Shown here piece by piece: positions 35,788-47,040 of a stretch of 64,000 bases of DNA. The notes below the pieces were generated by a model. It was given only the letters and a program-made list of their open reading frames with translations, had not been told where the DNA came from and ran no database searches. The position numbers and the translations under genes were made by a program. The DNA comes from Ditylenchus dipsaci. Taxonomy: Eukaryota; Nematoda; Chromadorea; Rhabditida; Anguinidae. Position 1 is the first letter of the stretch. The number at the start of each line of letters is the position of its first letter. The stretch is from positions 186,001-250,000 of the forward strand of contig SADC01000079.1 in assembly GCA_004194705.1 (NCBI GenBank). The letters run 5' to 3'.

Positions 35788-35902
35788 TTGGAACGGGTGG
35801 AAGCCGGGAAAACTCTCACAGTTATTTTGGTACTAAATCTCCATGTACTATTTGGGTTGGCTGTGTGTGTCGCCATTTTGAAAGATCCCGTTGTGCCAGT
35901 TA

Positions 35903-36899
35903 CCGTATTTCCTCTAAAATAGCCCCCCCCCCGTTCGCTAAATATGTTTCGCAAACTTCGTAAAATGGTTCGTAAACTTTTTGCAAAAATATGTGTTTGA
36001 GCGGATCAGATCTCCAGTCAAATGTGCTGAATCGCTCAGAATTCCACCCTCAGCCATTCTCAACCAAATTAAACCACCCTAAACTGCTCCGAACCAGTAA
36101 CTACCTACCGTATTTCCTCTTATAAGCGCCTCGGGCGCTTTTTTTTTCAAACCCCCGAAAATCGGAAAATTTGGAATTCGATTTTGAGATTTTTAGGTGC
36201 TCAACCAAAATTTAAAAAGTGGAATCGGTAGAGCTCGTATATCAGAGCTCACAAATCGAACAGCTTTGCAAGATATTGCTTCTACACTGAAATCCAGACC
36301 CTCAAAGTCGAGGGGGGGGGTGCTTATTAGAGGAAATACAGTAGTTAGCAACTGGTTTGGAGCAGTTTAGGGTGGTTTAATGTTTTTGAAAATGGCTGAG
36401 TGTAGGATTCTGAGCGATTGAGCTGATCAAAGTGGGATTCTGATGCGCGCAATCGAATTTTCGCAAAAGGTTTACCCCCCCCCCCCCCCTTCAGTCAACC
36501 CCCAAAAAACCAATTATTATTGGATTATAGCCAGTCCGAAGTGCGTCCTGAGCCATCGGGTGTTTCACCACCCCATTTTTTCACACAAAAATGAGTGAAA
36601 TCTTCAAAAATAGGTGATTTCGTGTCGAGAACAGCTTTTGGTGACAAGAATCAGTTTTTCGGCGACGAAAATAAGTTTTCCCCCTTCTTTTCTCTCTTTG
36701 CTGTATTTCATCAGAAGACAGTTGTATACTGTGTGTGTTTGTTGGTTTGCGTGTTGGTTTTAAATAAAGGTCATTGTTGATTACTGTTGAGGTTGAATAA
36801 AATCAACGAGAAATAAAAAAGCCCCCCGCTCTAAAATAGCCCCCCTTTGGACTGACATTGAAAAAAACAGCCCGGGGGGCTATTTTAGAGGAAATACAG
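35903..36899. mobile_element. TA-flanked CCGTATTTCCTCTAAAATAG pair
   Basis: Left end CCGTATTTCCTCTAAAATAG (after TA 35901-35902) and right end CTATTTTAGAGGAAATACAG (before TA) may bound one 997-bp element. It holds a CGCTCAGAATT repeat copy, a nested TA MITE (36108-36341), C runs, and a 61-codon ORF of no known type. Confidence 0.5.
36108..36341. mobile_element. Nested TA MITE, CCGTATTTCCTCTTATAAGC
   Basis: Ends CCGTATTTCCTCTTATAAGC and GCTTATTAGAGGAAATACAG are flanked by TA. It interrupts the CGCTCAGAATT repeat. Confidence 0.75.
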
Positions 36900-37560
36900 T
36901 ATAACCTGTTTTTGAGAAATATGTTACTAAGCAAGTTTGTACTCAATTGAAACCCATTTGAACGGCGGAGGTCGAACTTCTACGTAGCGTACCTGCGTTT
37001 CTGGTGCAGTTTTTTTGCTCTGTCGAATGGTATGCCTCGATAACTAAAATAGGCACAAATACTTCAATGATACCTCATCAGAAAGCCCATAATTTGCGCT
37101 TTCTTTAAAGCTATGAATCACTGTATTCGATAATAAAAATTGACGAGATCTGCCCTTTTGAAGTTTCATACGCAAAAATGCTGACTTGGTCGGTTTGTAG
37201 GGACAGCTGACCCGCAAATAGTGATTTTTCTAATTTTTTTTTCACTATCGTGTTCAGCATGAAGTTCTGCACCAGAATGTGCTCTTAGGACAATCAGGCA
37301 TTCCAGTGTTAATCAACTTTTTTTCGATGGTTTACCCCTTTCCATTTCGATTTTTAGGAAATTTTTTTAATTAAGAAATTCTGATATGAATGATCCTAAT
37401 CCAAGTTTTAATTCTGCACAATTTTTTCTGAGATCACAACACCGAGTTGTCGACAAAATATGGCTCTGAAAATCACATTTAACAAACATAAAACTAAGAG
37501 TAATCCTTTCGTGTCTAGATTATCTCACCATTTTTCCGATCAAGAGGTTTTAAAAATAGC
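36900..37560. repeat. Host repeat R, unoccupied copy
   Basis: 37015-37260 is homologous, in inverted orientation, to 60095-60620. This copy lacks the TTAA MITE present there (empty site GCTTTAAAGAAAGCGC near 37105-37120). The rest has no gene. Confidence 0.6.
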
Positions 37561-37564
37561 TTAA

Positions 37565-38615
37565 AGGACCATACTTGTTGATGACAATGGGAATTTGGAG
37601 AATTCAAATTCGCGCGGGACACTTTTTTTAGGGCAATATTTTTTTTGTACCAAATTTACTTTTTTCTGTACCAAATCTGATTTTCTCTCCAAGACCAACC
37701 AAATTCTGCAAAATTTCTCGAGAATTCAAAATTTTCGACATAAAATGACTTGGATCGCTCAGAATCCCAGCCAGGAGTGGCCAGAAGCCACTGAAAGTTG
37801 GTTTTTTGGGGGTTTACTAAAGGGGTAAACTTTTTGCGAAAATTTGATTGGGCGGATCAGAATTCCAGTTTGAGTGGCTTAATCGCTCAGAATTTCACTC
37901 TAGACCACTCAAAACCCCCATAAACCTATAATTCCGAACGATTAAGCCAATCGGACTGGAATTCTGATCCGCCCAATCGAATTTTCGCAAAAAGTTTACC
38001 CCCCTTTAGTAAACAAGCTCCAGGGTGGAATTCTGAGCGATCCAAGTCCTTTTTGACTATAAAATTGGGATTCCCGCAAAATTCACTGCAGTATATCACT
38101 AAAAATGCAAACTTGAGGGGTAAATTTCAAATTTGAGGGGGGATTCACACATTTTGTGCGAAATTCAAATTTGAGATGGTAAAAAATAAATTAGAGGGGG
38201 GATTTACATACATATTACATTACAAGACAGACTCAGGGGTACAATAAAACATAAAAAGTTTTTAAAAATGATAACAAAAATTCGAAGAAAAATCGTAATG
38301 TAAACTCGGGTCCGCGGCGAAAACGGCAGATTCTACCGTTTCATCTTAGCGCCTTAAAAACAGGATTTTTGTTTTATTGTTGGTTTTTCTCAAATAAAAA
38401 TCTTAGTGCAAAAACCAATAGCACTATAAGATAGCACTACACTATCACTGAACCATAACTACTTATAAGAGCTTGTCGATATTCCTGTAATTAAAAATAA
38501 AATTTTAATTTTAAATGAAAATAAAAAATAATTCAAAAAAACATTTTTGGAATAAAAAAGTGTCCCCGCCATATCAAATTTCGGAAATGCCGCTGCGTTC
38601 AAGAACAATGGTCCT
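37565..38615. repeat. TTAA-bounded segment with CGCTCAGAATT copy 2
   Basis: TTAA plus AGGACCATACTTG at the left and CAATGGTCCT plus TTAA at the right. The two ends belong to different TTAA families, so this may not be one element. It holds CGCTCAGAATT copy 2 (37735-38055) and a partial copy of the 49220-49454 hAT element (38250-38357). Confidence 0.45.
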
Positions 38616-38619
38616 TTAA

Positions 38620-41451
38620 AGGGCATGCTCGCGCCCGATGCAATAATTCTTGCATTTTGAATTCGCGGTACCAGGCACGCCAGAGATTTGAATTTCAAAA
38701 TCAAATTTTGAAATCATTTTGAGTTCTGTGCTTTGATCTGTCGTGACTTGCCGGTAATTTTTGCTCTAATTTTTTACGCTTGCCTTTCTTACTAACTGAC
38801 TGTTTTGGTTTTAGCGTCAAATAATCTCGTGTGTTCAGCTGGTCATACTCGTGCATGCTCAGGTTCTTCTCTTGATCTTGCTGTTTGTATTAGATAAGTT
38901 TTTTTTATTTTCTGTGCCGTCATTTGCTTTTTCCTTGTTCCGTTTTTCAGGTGTCTATCTGGAGGTCTCAAGAAGGAATGTTAGGTTCTCTGCTCGGGTA
39001 TTTTTACACATTTTTCACACAATTTACGCAGTGACTGCATACATCCTGTCAAAGTCCCTTATAAATGTAACGTCAAATATAGCAGGCAGCCATTTACGTA
39101 GCGACTTTCGACTTTGTCAGCCTGTATGCGGTCAAAGTGTCACTTTCTATGTGCCTTCGTGTTTCATTCTATGGCAGTATGGCTAGGCCCTTGTAACATA
39201 TCTGTCGGAGCACGTCAACTTCTCTGAAGAGGCTGCCTAGCGAAAGTGTTTATTCCGCTGGGCTTTATAGCACTAAATTTCAGGTTCAATCGACAATTGG
39301 GACCATATCTTTACGTCTTTCATCTTTGTAGCAGCTCACATAGCAAAGACGTCTGGATAAAAAGTATACCTGATTAATCAATAACGCTTTCAGATTCATA
39401 GAACTATAACAATTAATTTAGTTTAGTTAATTTAGTTCATAATTTAGTTCAAATAGTGTCTCCCTTTCTCTTTTTTTCCGGCTTCGCTCCAAGAATTCTT
39501 ACAGCTAGACACGCTACCGTCCAGCACTTGTTCCACGCTTGACATTTGACGGATGCTCGATATGCTGAAAAAGTCTAACTAGGTTCACACCATAAACCAA
39601 CCTAACAATTTCGCTTTGAGTCGTACTTGTAATATACGAATCTAACTTTAGGGAGAAGCTATCCGTACAACCATCAACAGCGATGATTCTTAGAATTAGG
39701 GATATGTGAATACAGTCGACGCTCTCCATAACGGACCCCCTCCATAACGGACAGCTCTCCATAACGGACAAAAAATTTGGCCGATTTGGTCAGAGTTAGT
39801 ATAATTTGACCTAAATCGACGCTCTACAAAACGGACGCTCTCAATAACGGACGAAAAAGTCGGTCCTTTCAAGTCCGTTATGGAGAGCGTCGACTGTATG
39901 TTGAAACATCAATCTAAACAAAAATATTACCGATTATAGTATGTTAGCTCACGGGATCGTTTTTTGGCTCCAGAAGGCAATCGAACACGAGTCCGCTTGG
40001 TGTCTGGATCACTAGGGATGATAATGGGTACCGGGGTACCGGGTACCGGCAGAAGACCTCTATCCCCCTTTCCTCTTCCAAATTACAAACGGTTCTTTCC
40101 TCCGGCAGTCAGAATATTACCGGTTTTCATTTAAGCTGAAATACAACAGGTGGTAAAACTTACACCTTCCTTGAGAGCGAAAATATCATTCCCTTTTGGC
40201 GCAGTAATCGAATTGGTCAGTGTGTCGTCCTTACATTTCCTGTATCCATCAATTAGTCAGGTATGTTTTGGTCTGTATGGCTCGTTCAGCACTCCCGATT
40301 GAGAGCACTCCTGCTCTAATGTGATCATGGAGTCAAAGTTGAAGTATTTTTCTTATTGGTAAACACGCATTACACTAAAATTTTCTCTGAAATCGTACCT
40401 AAGCCAAAAAACAGGGAGACCAAAGTAAAAAGTGGGTCTATAACTGATGAAAACCGAAGAAAGAATTGAAAGAGGAATTCGGTGACGTAAAGAAGATATT
40501 TGGACGGCAGTGTCGTAATACGACAGTGTTAGGTCTTTCCAATCTTCCGATTCCAGTCGATAAAATTTTTAGGTCACCATAACCGCCCTACATCCAGTCC
40601 GCACTTTCTTGTAATTCAAAGTTTTGCCCACATTTTTCGTGTTTGCAACAACTTTTACATTCTCATTGCCGGAGGTGTGTGTTTTTAGCGGACTTTACAA
40701 ATGCAAACAACCAAGCAACTTTCGGTATAGACCATACGGAACAAAGATGAAAGACGTAAAGATATGGTCCCAATTGTCGATTGAACCTGAAATTTAGTGC
40801 TATAAAGCCCAGCGGAATAAACACTTTCGCTAGGCAGCCTCTTCAGAGAAGTTGACGTGCTCCGACAGATATGTTACAAGGGCCTAGCCATACTGCCATA
40901 GAATGAAGCACGAAGGCACATAGAAAGTGACACTTTGACCGCATACAGGCTGACAAAGTCGAAAGTCGCTACGTAAATGGCTGCCTGCTATATTTGACGT
41001 TACATTTATAAGGGACTTTGACAGGATGTATGCAGTCACTGCGTAAATTGTGTGAAAAATGTGTAAAAATACCCGAGCAGAGAACCTAAAATTCCTTCTT
41101 GAGACCTCCAGATAGACACCTGAAAAACGGAACAAGGAAAAAGCAAATGACGGCACAGAAAATAAAAAAACTTATCTAATACAAACAGCAAGATCAAGAG
41201 AAGAACCTGAGCATGCACGAGTATGACCAGCTGAACACACGAGATTATTTGACGCTAAAACCAAAACAGTCAGTTAGTAAGAAAGGCAAGCGTAAAAAAT
41301 TAGAGCAAAAATTACCGGCAAGTCACGACAGATCAAAGCACAGAACTCAAAATGATTTCAAAATTTGATTTTGAAATTCAAATCTCTGGCGTGCCTGGTA
41401 CCCGCGAATTCAAAATGCAAGAATTATTGCATCGGGCGCGAGCATGCCCCT
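38620..41451. mobile_element. 2.8-kb TTAA element with 710-bp inverted arms
   Basis: Arms 38620-39329 and 40741-41451 are almost identical inverted copies. Ends AGGGCATGCTCGCGCCC / AGGGGCATGCTCGCGCCC are flanked by TTAA (38616-38619 and 41452-41455). The left TTAA is the right end of the previous unit, so insertion hit an existing TTAA. No transposase is seen. Each arm can be read as a hydrophobic ORF of about 90-110 codons (FSLFRFSGVYLEVSRRN..), kept in both arms. Confidence 0.8.
39713..39896. mobile_element. CAGTCGACGCTCTCCATAAC MITE
   Basis: 184 bp, ends CAGTCGACGCTCTCCATAAC and complement, with TA on both sides; several internal copies of CTCTCCATAACGGAC. It sits inside the TTAA element. 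Confidence 0.8.
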
Positions 41452-41455
41452 TTAA

Positions 41456-42688
41456 GAGACGTTAGTTAAGGCCTCATTTAACCAAAAAACTATTACCGTA
41501 TTTGCTGTAATAATCGGCCATGGCCGTTTATTTTTCAACCCCTAAAAAATCGAAAAAAAAATATTTCGATTTTGAGATTTTCGGGTGCTCAACCACAATC
41601 TGAAAAGTGGAACCAGGAGGGTCATGGTAACTAAGAAAATGCATAAAACAGATTTGAAAAATATTGACTCTGGACTGAGATATAGGTCTCTGGGGTGGCC
41701 GTTTATTAGAGAGTGGCCGTTTAATAGAGAGTGGCCGATTATTAGAGCAAATACGGTATTTTAAATAGTCATTTCATGATTCCAAACATGTGTGAGATCA
41801 TTTCAAAGAGTTGACTAATCTGAAGAGTGGGAAATTTGAACTAAAATTCTTCTATTGGCGAAATTTATAAATGTTCCAAATTTATGAGTTCTTATTTCTG
41901 TTCCCATTAATAATTGAACTTTCAGCGATTTTTATCAGCAACAAGAACCTGCTCATTTGTATTCTACGTACACTGTCAACCTGCTTATTTTAATGAAACC
42001 TTTGAAAATACCAAAACTATGGAAGTCTTAAAAATAACTGTGTCCAGACGTCTTTGCAAGATAACTAGAAAAATTGGTTTGAATAAAATGTCTATATAGT
42101 ATTTGGGTCACGCTTTTCAGTCTTCTCGTTGTTCCAATTAGAACTTTTTCAATATTTTAATAAGCGAGTTTGTACTCATTGAAAGCTCTTTCGTTGGCAT
42201 AGTACTTTTTTATTTTCGATTTGAGGTTTCCAGTGAAAAAAAATGAAATTTTGGCCCTTGAAGCTAAAAATCTGAGCACTGAATTCTGAAATACTATAAA
42301 ATGAGGCTTTATTTACCTGGTTAGGTTGATCTGAAGAAACAAATCAGAAGTAACAAAGATAGACAACAAGAAAAAATAAATAAATATTTATTTCAAAAAA
42401 GCTCATTCTCAGTATGCCTCTCACTCCCAAATTTTTTTAGTTGCCTTTTTCCCTCACTTGGCCGTGTCCACTCGCGACAGGGCGATCTTAGCAGGAGACC
42501 AACCTGCAACGTCCTGGTCCAGTAGTCAAAGAACAGGTCCCGAAGGCATAGAAGCAAAAGGACAGAGCAGTCTGCCCAGAAAATAGCACGCCAGCTTACA
42601 GAAAAGCACAGAGAGTATAAGCCTAGTAGCAAAAAGAAGGGAACAGCTTACTAACCAACAGCTTATACACCCATGACCTGGTCAGCAG
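41456..42688. other. Spacer with TA MITE, no gene recognised
   Basis: Apart from the MITE at 41496-41756 it holds only short ORFs (41914-42099, 42393-42632) without recognisable motifs. Confidence 0.35.
41496..41756. mobile_element. TA-flanked MITE, CCGTATTTGCTGTAATAATC
   Basis: Ends CCGTATTTGCTGTAATAATC and GATTATTAGAGCAAATACGG are flanked by TA; internal GGCCGTTTATTAGAGAGT words and the CAGATTTGAAAAATATT core. Confidence 0.75.
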
Positions 42689-42771
42689 CATAGTTGTACC
42701 TCATCCAGAATCGCCGACAGCGCCGGCGCCAAGCTCCGAAAAATTTAGGCGCCGGCGATGGTGCAACTATG
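42689..42771. mobile_element. 83-bp hAT-type MITE
   Basis: Ends CATAGTTGTACC and GGTGCAACTATG are flanked by an exact 8-bp duplication GTCAGCAG (42681-42688, 42772-42779). GC-rich CGCCGGCGCC words point inward from both ends. Confidence 0.8.
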
Positions 42772-42885
42772 GTCAGCAGTCTAGAAAAAGCAAAAGAAAA
42801 GGACTGCTGGCTGCTGATGAACAGACCAGGCAAAACAGCAACAACAAATAACGGCCTGAGAAACGCTCTAACCTAAGTTTTAGTG

Positions 42886-43372
42886 ATGCATGCTATTTGC
42901 TACTCTGTGTGGGTCATCTCATTCTGTTTTAATATGCTGTTCAACACGCTTCTGCATCACCACTCTGGCATTCGCCAACTCACGACCAACCATTACCGCA
43001 TCTTCTACATCAAATGCTGCCTGTTTCTGATAGGTTATCCACTAGCTGTCTCTACTGACTTTTCCTGCTTTAGTTTTCTTCTTTTGTGCAGTGGAACTGG
43101 TGTTCATTTTACAATTTTATAGATTACTAAAGCAGTAAATAAACACTTCGATTTCAGCCTATGTGTTGTTCTCAGCGGCGGAGTACATTCTGGTCGGTCT
43201 AAACAGTTTGTTCTACTTTCTGCTTGTCTGGGAGCTAACTGGCAGCAGAGTGGAGTTCTATCTGACCCACAAAGGTCATATTGGAAGCACTCGGAGTGAC
43301 TTAGCTGCTAAACCCAGCAGTGGTTCAGAGCGGACCCAGTCAATGCCCATCAACCTGTCGTGCCATCACTAA
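42886..43372 (+). CDS. Multi-pass membrane protein, maybe PGAP2/FRAG1-like, left copy
   Basis: Exon 42886-43099 and exon 43158-43372 join across a 58-bp intron into a frame with four hydrophobic segments. The second exon reads VLFSAAEYILVGLNSLFYFL then VWELTGSRVEFYLTHKG. The order EY..V..N..F in a membrane helix followed by a polar tail resembles the C-terminal half of FRAG1/DRAM/PGAP2-type proteins, which work in GPI-anchor remodelling or lysosomal membranes. That match is by eye only. A 3' splice site (TTTTAG at 42878-42883) just before the ATG hints that earlier exons were left out of the duplication, so this may be a 5'-truncated gene. The copy on the other arm is at 48690-49173. Confidence 0.4.
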
Positions 43373-43378
43373 ACTGTA

Positions 43379-43603
43379 CTAAATTGATTTTTTTCTATAG
43401 TTAACTATTCGGCTGGCTGACCTGAGCAGCACAATACTACACCCCAGGCAAAATACGAAGACAATACTGGAAATAATGGAAAATTTAGGATCTAACTGCT
43501 CAGCCACATCTTGTAAACCTTCGTAAAGACTTTCGTTGCGATACAAACCAAATTCTAATAGATCTGAAATTGAAGAGTTTTTTTGAGTATGTTCATGAAT
43601 CAT
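43379..43603 (-). CDS. Small single-pass membrane ORF, left copy
   Basis: 74 codons (MIHEHTQKNSSISDLLEFGL..) with one transmembrane segment (IISSIVFVFCLGCSIVLL) and a basic tail. The frame is kept in both arms (other copy 48469-48693) with only two residue changes, one in the membrane segment and one near the end. It converges on the neighbouring membrane gene and ends a few bases from it. No family recognised. Confidence 0.4.
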   Translation of the reverse strand: MIHEHTQKNSSISDLLEFGLYRNESLYEGLQDVAEQLDPKFSIISSIVFVFCLGCSIVLLRSASRIVNYRKKSI

Positions 43604-43832
43604 GATGTTAATTTTAGGTAGAATTCTTTTTGAACAGTGTACTTAATTTTTCCCGTACGAGTCACATAATGGGGTACCCTAATGTATTATCTCTAATAAA
43701 ACCACACCCCACTCCTTAATTCAAAATCTTGTTTGTGCATTGTGCGAAAAAAATCGCTAGACATTGCTTTACATGTCCAGTGATCAAAAAAAATACAGAA
43801 AATATCAATCAAGGAAAACCCAAAATAAGGTA

Positions 43833-43933
43833 CAGTCGACACTCGATTTAACATACGCTCGATTCAACATACGCGCGGTTCAACATACGGTTAGGTCAGT
43901 CCCCAGGCCGTATGTTAAATCGAGCGTCGACTG
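43833..43933. mobile_element. 101-bp CAGTCGACACTCGATTTAAC MITE
   Basis: Ends CAGTCGACACTCGATTTAAC and complement are flanked by TA; three copies of GATTTAACATACG-like words. Confidence 0.8.
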
Positions 43934-43935
43934 TA

Positions 43936-45175
43936 GCTAATTCAGGTAGACTTCAGCCTTTAACTCAGCTGTTATAGTTGTTTAACCATGCGCTCATAGT
44001 CTTGTCGGATAGCCATGAAAATGAGCATTATTTTCATACCAAACTTGAAAATAAAATATGAAAAATAAAGTGAAAAATAGGGCTTGCATCCAGGGGGATC
44101 TGAACCTGTGACTTAGACGATGCTTATATGAAATCCCTCCCTCCCCTTTAAGAGTGACTTTTACGGGCTGCATGTAGCCCAGGTACTGCTTTTATACGGG
44201 TGGTTCATACATTTTTGACACCAGATAGAAAAAAAAAAAAAAAAATAGTTAAAAAAATGAAAGATGTGTAAGAAGTAGGGAACAAAGAAATGCAGCAAAA
44301 TTTTGCTGAAATGCAGCAAAATTTTGCTGCATTTTTGCTGCAATTTTGCTGTTTTCAAAACCACACAACGCAAAATATTTTTGCTGCATTTCAGCAAATT
44401 TGCTGTTTTTGCGAACCATGGTTATCAATATTAGATTTGACGTAAAACGAGTGAAGAATAAAAGGATTCAAAAAAATTTGCTGGTCCCCGCCTTAACTTT
44501 TCGAAACGCACGGGTATGCCCCTTTAAGGTTCAGCTTTAACGAGGCGACGGCGAATTTCCCTACGGTAATTTCCCCTACGGTGAATTCCCCTGCAGGTGA
44601 ATTCACCTACACCTGTAGCGGATGAATTCCGCTACAGGTGAACTCTCCTACATTTTGTCTTTCAAAGGGTTATATATTTTTTGTCTTGTGAAATATCTTT
44701 ATGATCTTTATCTTTACGGTTTCGAATGTTTCCTAGTGACCGGGACAATGAATCGAAGTCCTATAATGGGGATTGATTCCACCCAGAGGGTTCGAAGCAG
44801 CAACCTTAGTGGTGAGTATATGAAGGGACACGGACGTTTGACCCTAAAGACGTTTGACCCTAAAGCCGTTTGACCCTAAGCCGTTTGACCCTAGGCCGTT
44901 TGACCCTAAGGCCTTTTGACCCTAAAAATTTGCAATTTTTGTATTTTGAATCCGCGCTCTCTCTACTCAATTTCTTGTATTCAAGGTTTTTGCTTACATA
45001 TATCGCTGTCATTTTGTTGACCACACATTTGCGACGGTCGTTGAATTTTTTTGTTCATAGAACACTTGCTTTGAGATACTTTCACTGCTGTGTACTGATG
45101 CTTTTTGATTGCAATGTTGATATTTAGATGGCGCTAAATATCGTTTTTGATGAACTTGAACGAAAAAGTTTAATA
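43936..45175. repeat. Cluster of word arrays, no gene
   Basis: 44280-44420: inverted GCAGCAAAATTTTGCTGC words. 44545-44650: GGCGACGG then repeated TTCCCCTACGGTGAA words, with inverted counterparts at 56345-56455. 44832-44927: six copies of CGTTTGACCCTAAAGC. A TTAA-type right end (GGTATGCCCCTTTAA) is at 44512-44526. Confidence 0.6.
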
Positions 45176-45345
45176 GGAAGCCTCTTTGGGGTACATGGTC
45201 CGGGATAAGGGCTGACCCTTCATATATCAAGAAATATATCAAGTAAATTTAACCAGACCATAAAGGGTCAGCCCTCATGCCGAACCATGTACCCCAAAGG
45301 GTCAGCCCTTATCCCGGACCATGTACCCCCAAAGGGGCTTCCAAT
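45171..45345. mobile_element. Inverted-repeat MITE, GGAAGCC ends
   Basis: Ends GGAAGCCTCTTTGGGGTACA and complement flank GGGATAAGGGCTGACCCT repeats; AATA stands on both sides. Confidence 0.65.
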
Positions 45346-45357
45346 ATAACTAATTCA

Positions 45358-45525
45358 AAAGTAATTTGGGGGTAAAAAAGAGTAATTAGGGGATTTCAAA
45401 TTTGAGGGCAGAAAAAAGTAATTTGGGGGCAGAAAAAAGTAATTTAGGGGCAAAAAATAGTAATTAGGGGGATTTCAAATTTGGGGCAGAAAAAAGTAAT
45501 TTGGGGGCAGAAAAAAGTACCGTCC
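45358..45525. repeat. AGTAATTTGGGGGCAGAAAAA array
   Basis: Seven or so copies of a 20-22 bp word, related to the TTTGAGGGG words of the 3200-3618 family. Confidence 0.65.
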
Positions 45526-45948
45526 ATCTAATATTGATAACCCTATACTAGTTTGAAAAAACTAGGCAGAAAACTTAAAAAGCTGGATGAGAACGCATGT
45601 AAAGTAGTCGAGTAAGAAAAAAGTGCTGATCCCCGCCTTTTCTCCTTGTCGGGCACGTGCATGCCCCTTTAAAACACTGTATTTTTATTTGATTTTCAAA
45701 ATGGCGCTCAAAAAACTTTAACTGAATTTTATCTGCCTGTGATTCGGCAGTTAGAATATTGCCGAATGTTAGTGATTTCTTTCTATGAAGTTGATGCATC
45801 GTCATTTCAACTTAAATTACGGTCGACGCTGAATGAAACATACACTTTATTTGACACACGGCTAGACTCGGTCCCAGAGATGTATTATATCAATCGTGAA
45901 ATCGAGTTTGGATTGTAATAACATCTCATACAAATTTCAGTTCTCGAT

Positions 45949-46430
45949 ATGAAGTTGCAAGAGGTCTTTGAAAGAATGGAAGAGCTCGTCAGTAGCATCC
46001 GAATCAGTGACAACGACAAGATTCGACGTCTAAACACTCTTCGAGAGGCAGGAATTGATGCGCTGAAGATTGAGCTCGACGAAGCGTATGAAGACTTCCG
46101 CATGAAGCAAGAAACTGTTGAGCCAGCCGGAGAAGATGTGACATGAGCCAGTCGGGTGAGCATGGAGAAGATGATGATGAAGCCAAGCAGGGTAAGTGTC
46201 AACCCACGCAAGATTTTAATCAGAACCAATGTATGAAATTCAGCTTTTCCGGAATTTGAAACGGTCGCCGAGTGCCTGGATGCCATTGTTGATTTGGTTG
46301 CCGATTCCAACAAGTCGTTGATTGATAAAGTTTCTCGTGCTGCTGTGATCTCTCTTGATTCTATCGCTGCGCTTGAGTTTGACAAGAGGCGTCGCTATGT
46401 GGGTGTCATTGATGAATCTACAGATCTATA
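45949..46430 (+). CDS. Acidic helical protein, two exons, one frame break
   Basis: Exon 1 (45949-46190) encodes MKLQEVFERMEELVSSIRIS.., a charged helical stretch ending in EPAGEDV and then, after one missing base near 46137-46143, DMSQSGEHGEDDDEAKQ. A GTAAGT..TTCAG intron (46191-46242) leads to exon 2 (FPEFETVAECLDAIVDLV.. DESTDL, stop TAG ending at 46430). A poly(A) signal follows at 46464-46469. The related copy at 47959-48243 has EEDVDMNQSDEQ at the break, which supports a missing G rather than a dead gene. No family recognised. Confidence 0.5.
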
Positions 46431-46463
46431 GAAAAGATATTTTGAATGTTAGTCAGTTGCGTT

Positions 46464-46469
46464 AATAAA
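46464..46469 (+). promoter_or_regulatory. Poly(A) signal of acidic gene
   Basis: AATAAA, 34 bases after the stop codon of the 45949-46430 gene. Confidence 0.55.
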
Positions 46470-46470
46470 G

Positions 46471-46797
46471 TTGCCTCCTTACTTCCTGTTCTCTCTACTT
46501 TTATCTTGTACCAGGTGGCCCATTCGGAGGATATTGAAAAATTTGCGTAGGTGGCCCTTTGCACCATCTATTTCCCCAGGAAAATTGGTGACAGAAATTA
46601 AGCTACCTGAGGGCTTAATGACACGCAGTACAAAATATGTGTATGAAAAACAAGCTGCAAATGAGAAAATTTTAAAATTAAAACTTCCAAAATTTTCCGA
46701 ATATTTTGGGGCCACCGTGCACATTCTGCTAACTCGCGGTTCAATTGATTCTACTTCCGTCAGGGTCACCATGAATACACCGTATTCACTCTATTAA
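46471..46797 (+). CDS. Unrecognised ORF, doubtful
   Basis: 108 codons with a coding-like middle (KLVTEIKLPEGLMTRSTKYV, KLKLPKFSEYFGATVHILL). It ends inside a TA MITE. It could be a captured gene fragment; there is no homology call. Confidence 0.2.
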   Translation: MPPYFLFSLLLSCTRWPIRRILKNLRRWPFAPSISPGKLVTEIKLPEGLMTRSTKYVYEKQAANEKILKLKLPKFSEYFGATVHILLTRGSIDSTSVRVTMNTPYSLY

Positions 46798-47040
46798 CTC
46801 CCTACCTTCTAATAACTCTCCACCCTCTAATAAGTCCCCACCCTACAAACCCCATATCTCAGCTCAAAGCAAACATTTTGCAAATCTGTTTTTTGCGTTT
46901 TCTGAGTTACTACGAGATCACCTAATTCCAGTTTTCAAACTGTGGTTGAGCACCCGATAATCTCAAAATGGACCTCAAAATTTTCCGATTTTTGGGGGTT
47001 AAAAATTAACTCCCATGGGGAATTAATAGAGTGAATACGG
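46780..47040. mobile_element. TA-type MITE, CCGTATTCACTCTATTAACT
   Basis: Ends CCGTATTCACTCTATTAACT and AATTAATAGAGTGAATACGG, TA at the right side, with the shared core TGCAAATCTGTTTTTTGCG. Confidence 0.7.

Larger units (their letters stand above)
42871..43784. repeat. Inverted duplication, left arm (914 bp)
   Basis: Nearly identical, in inverted orientation, to 48287-49200. Both arms are 914 bp long. Each holds the same two convergent small ORFs. Confidence 0.85.

Noticed and set aside
38851..39186. Hydrophobic 111-codon ORF in the TTAA element arm.
   Set aside because: No family motif; it is kept in both arms because the arms are near identical, so conservation is not evidence of coding.
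46280..46315. AECLDAIV in the acidic gene is identical to eight residues of midasin AAA2 (28490-28530).
   Set aside because: Similarity does not extend on either side, and nothing else of the AAA domain is present; probably chance in a helical segment.
45885..46385. 166-codon minus ORF, Ser-rich.
   Set aside because: Shadow of the spliced acidic gene on the plus strand, which has splice sites, a paralogue and a poly(A) signal.
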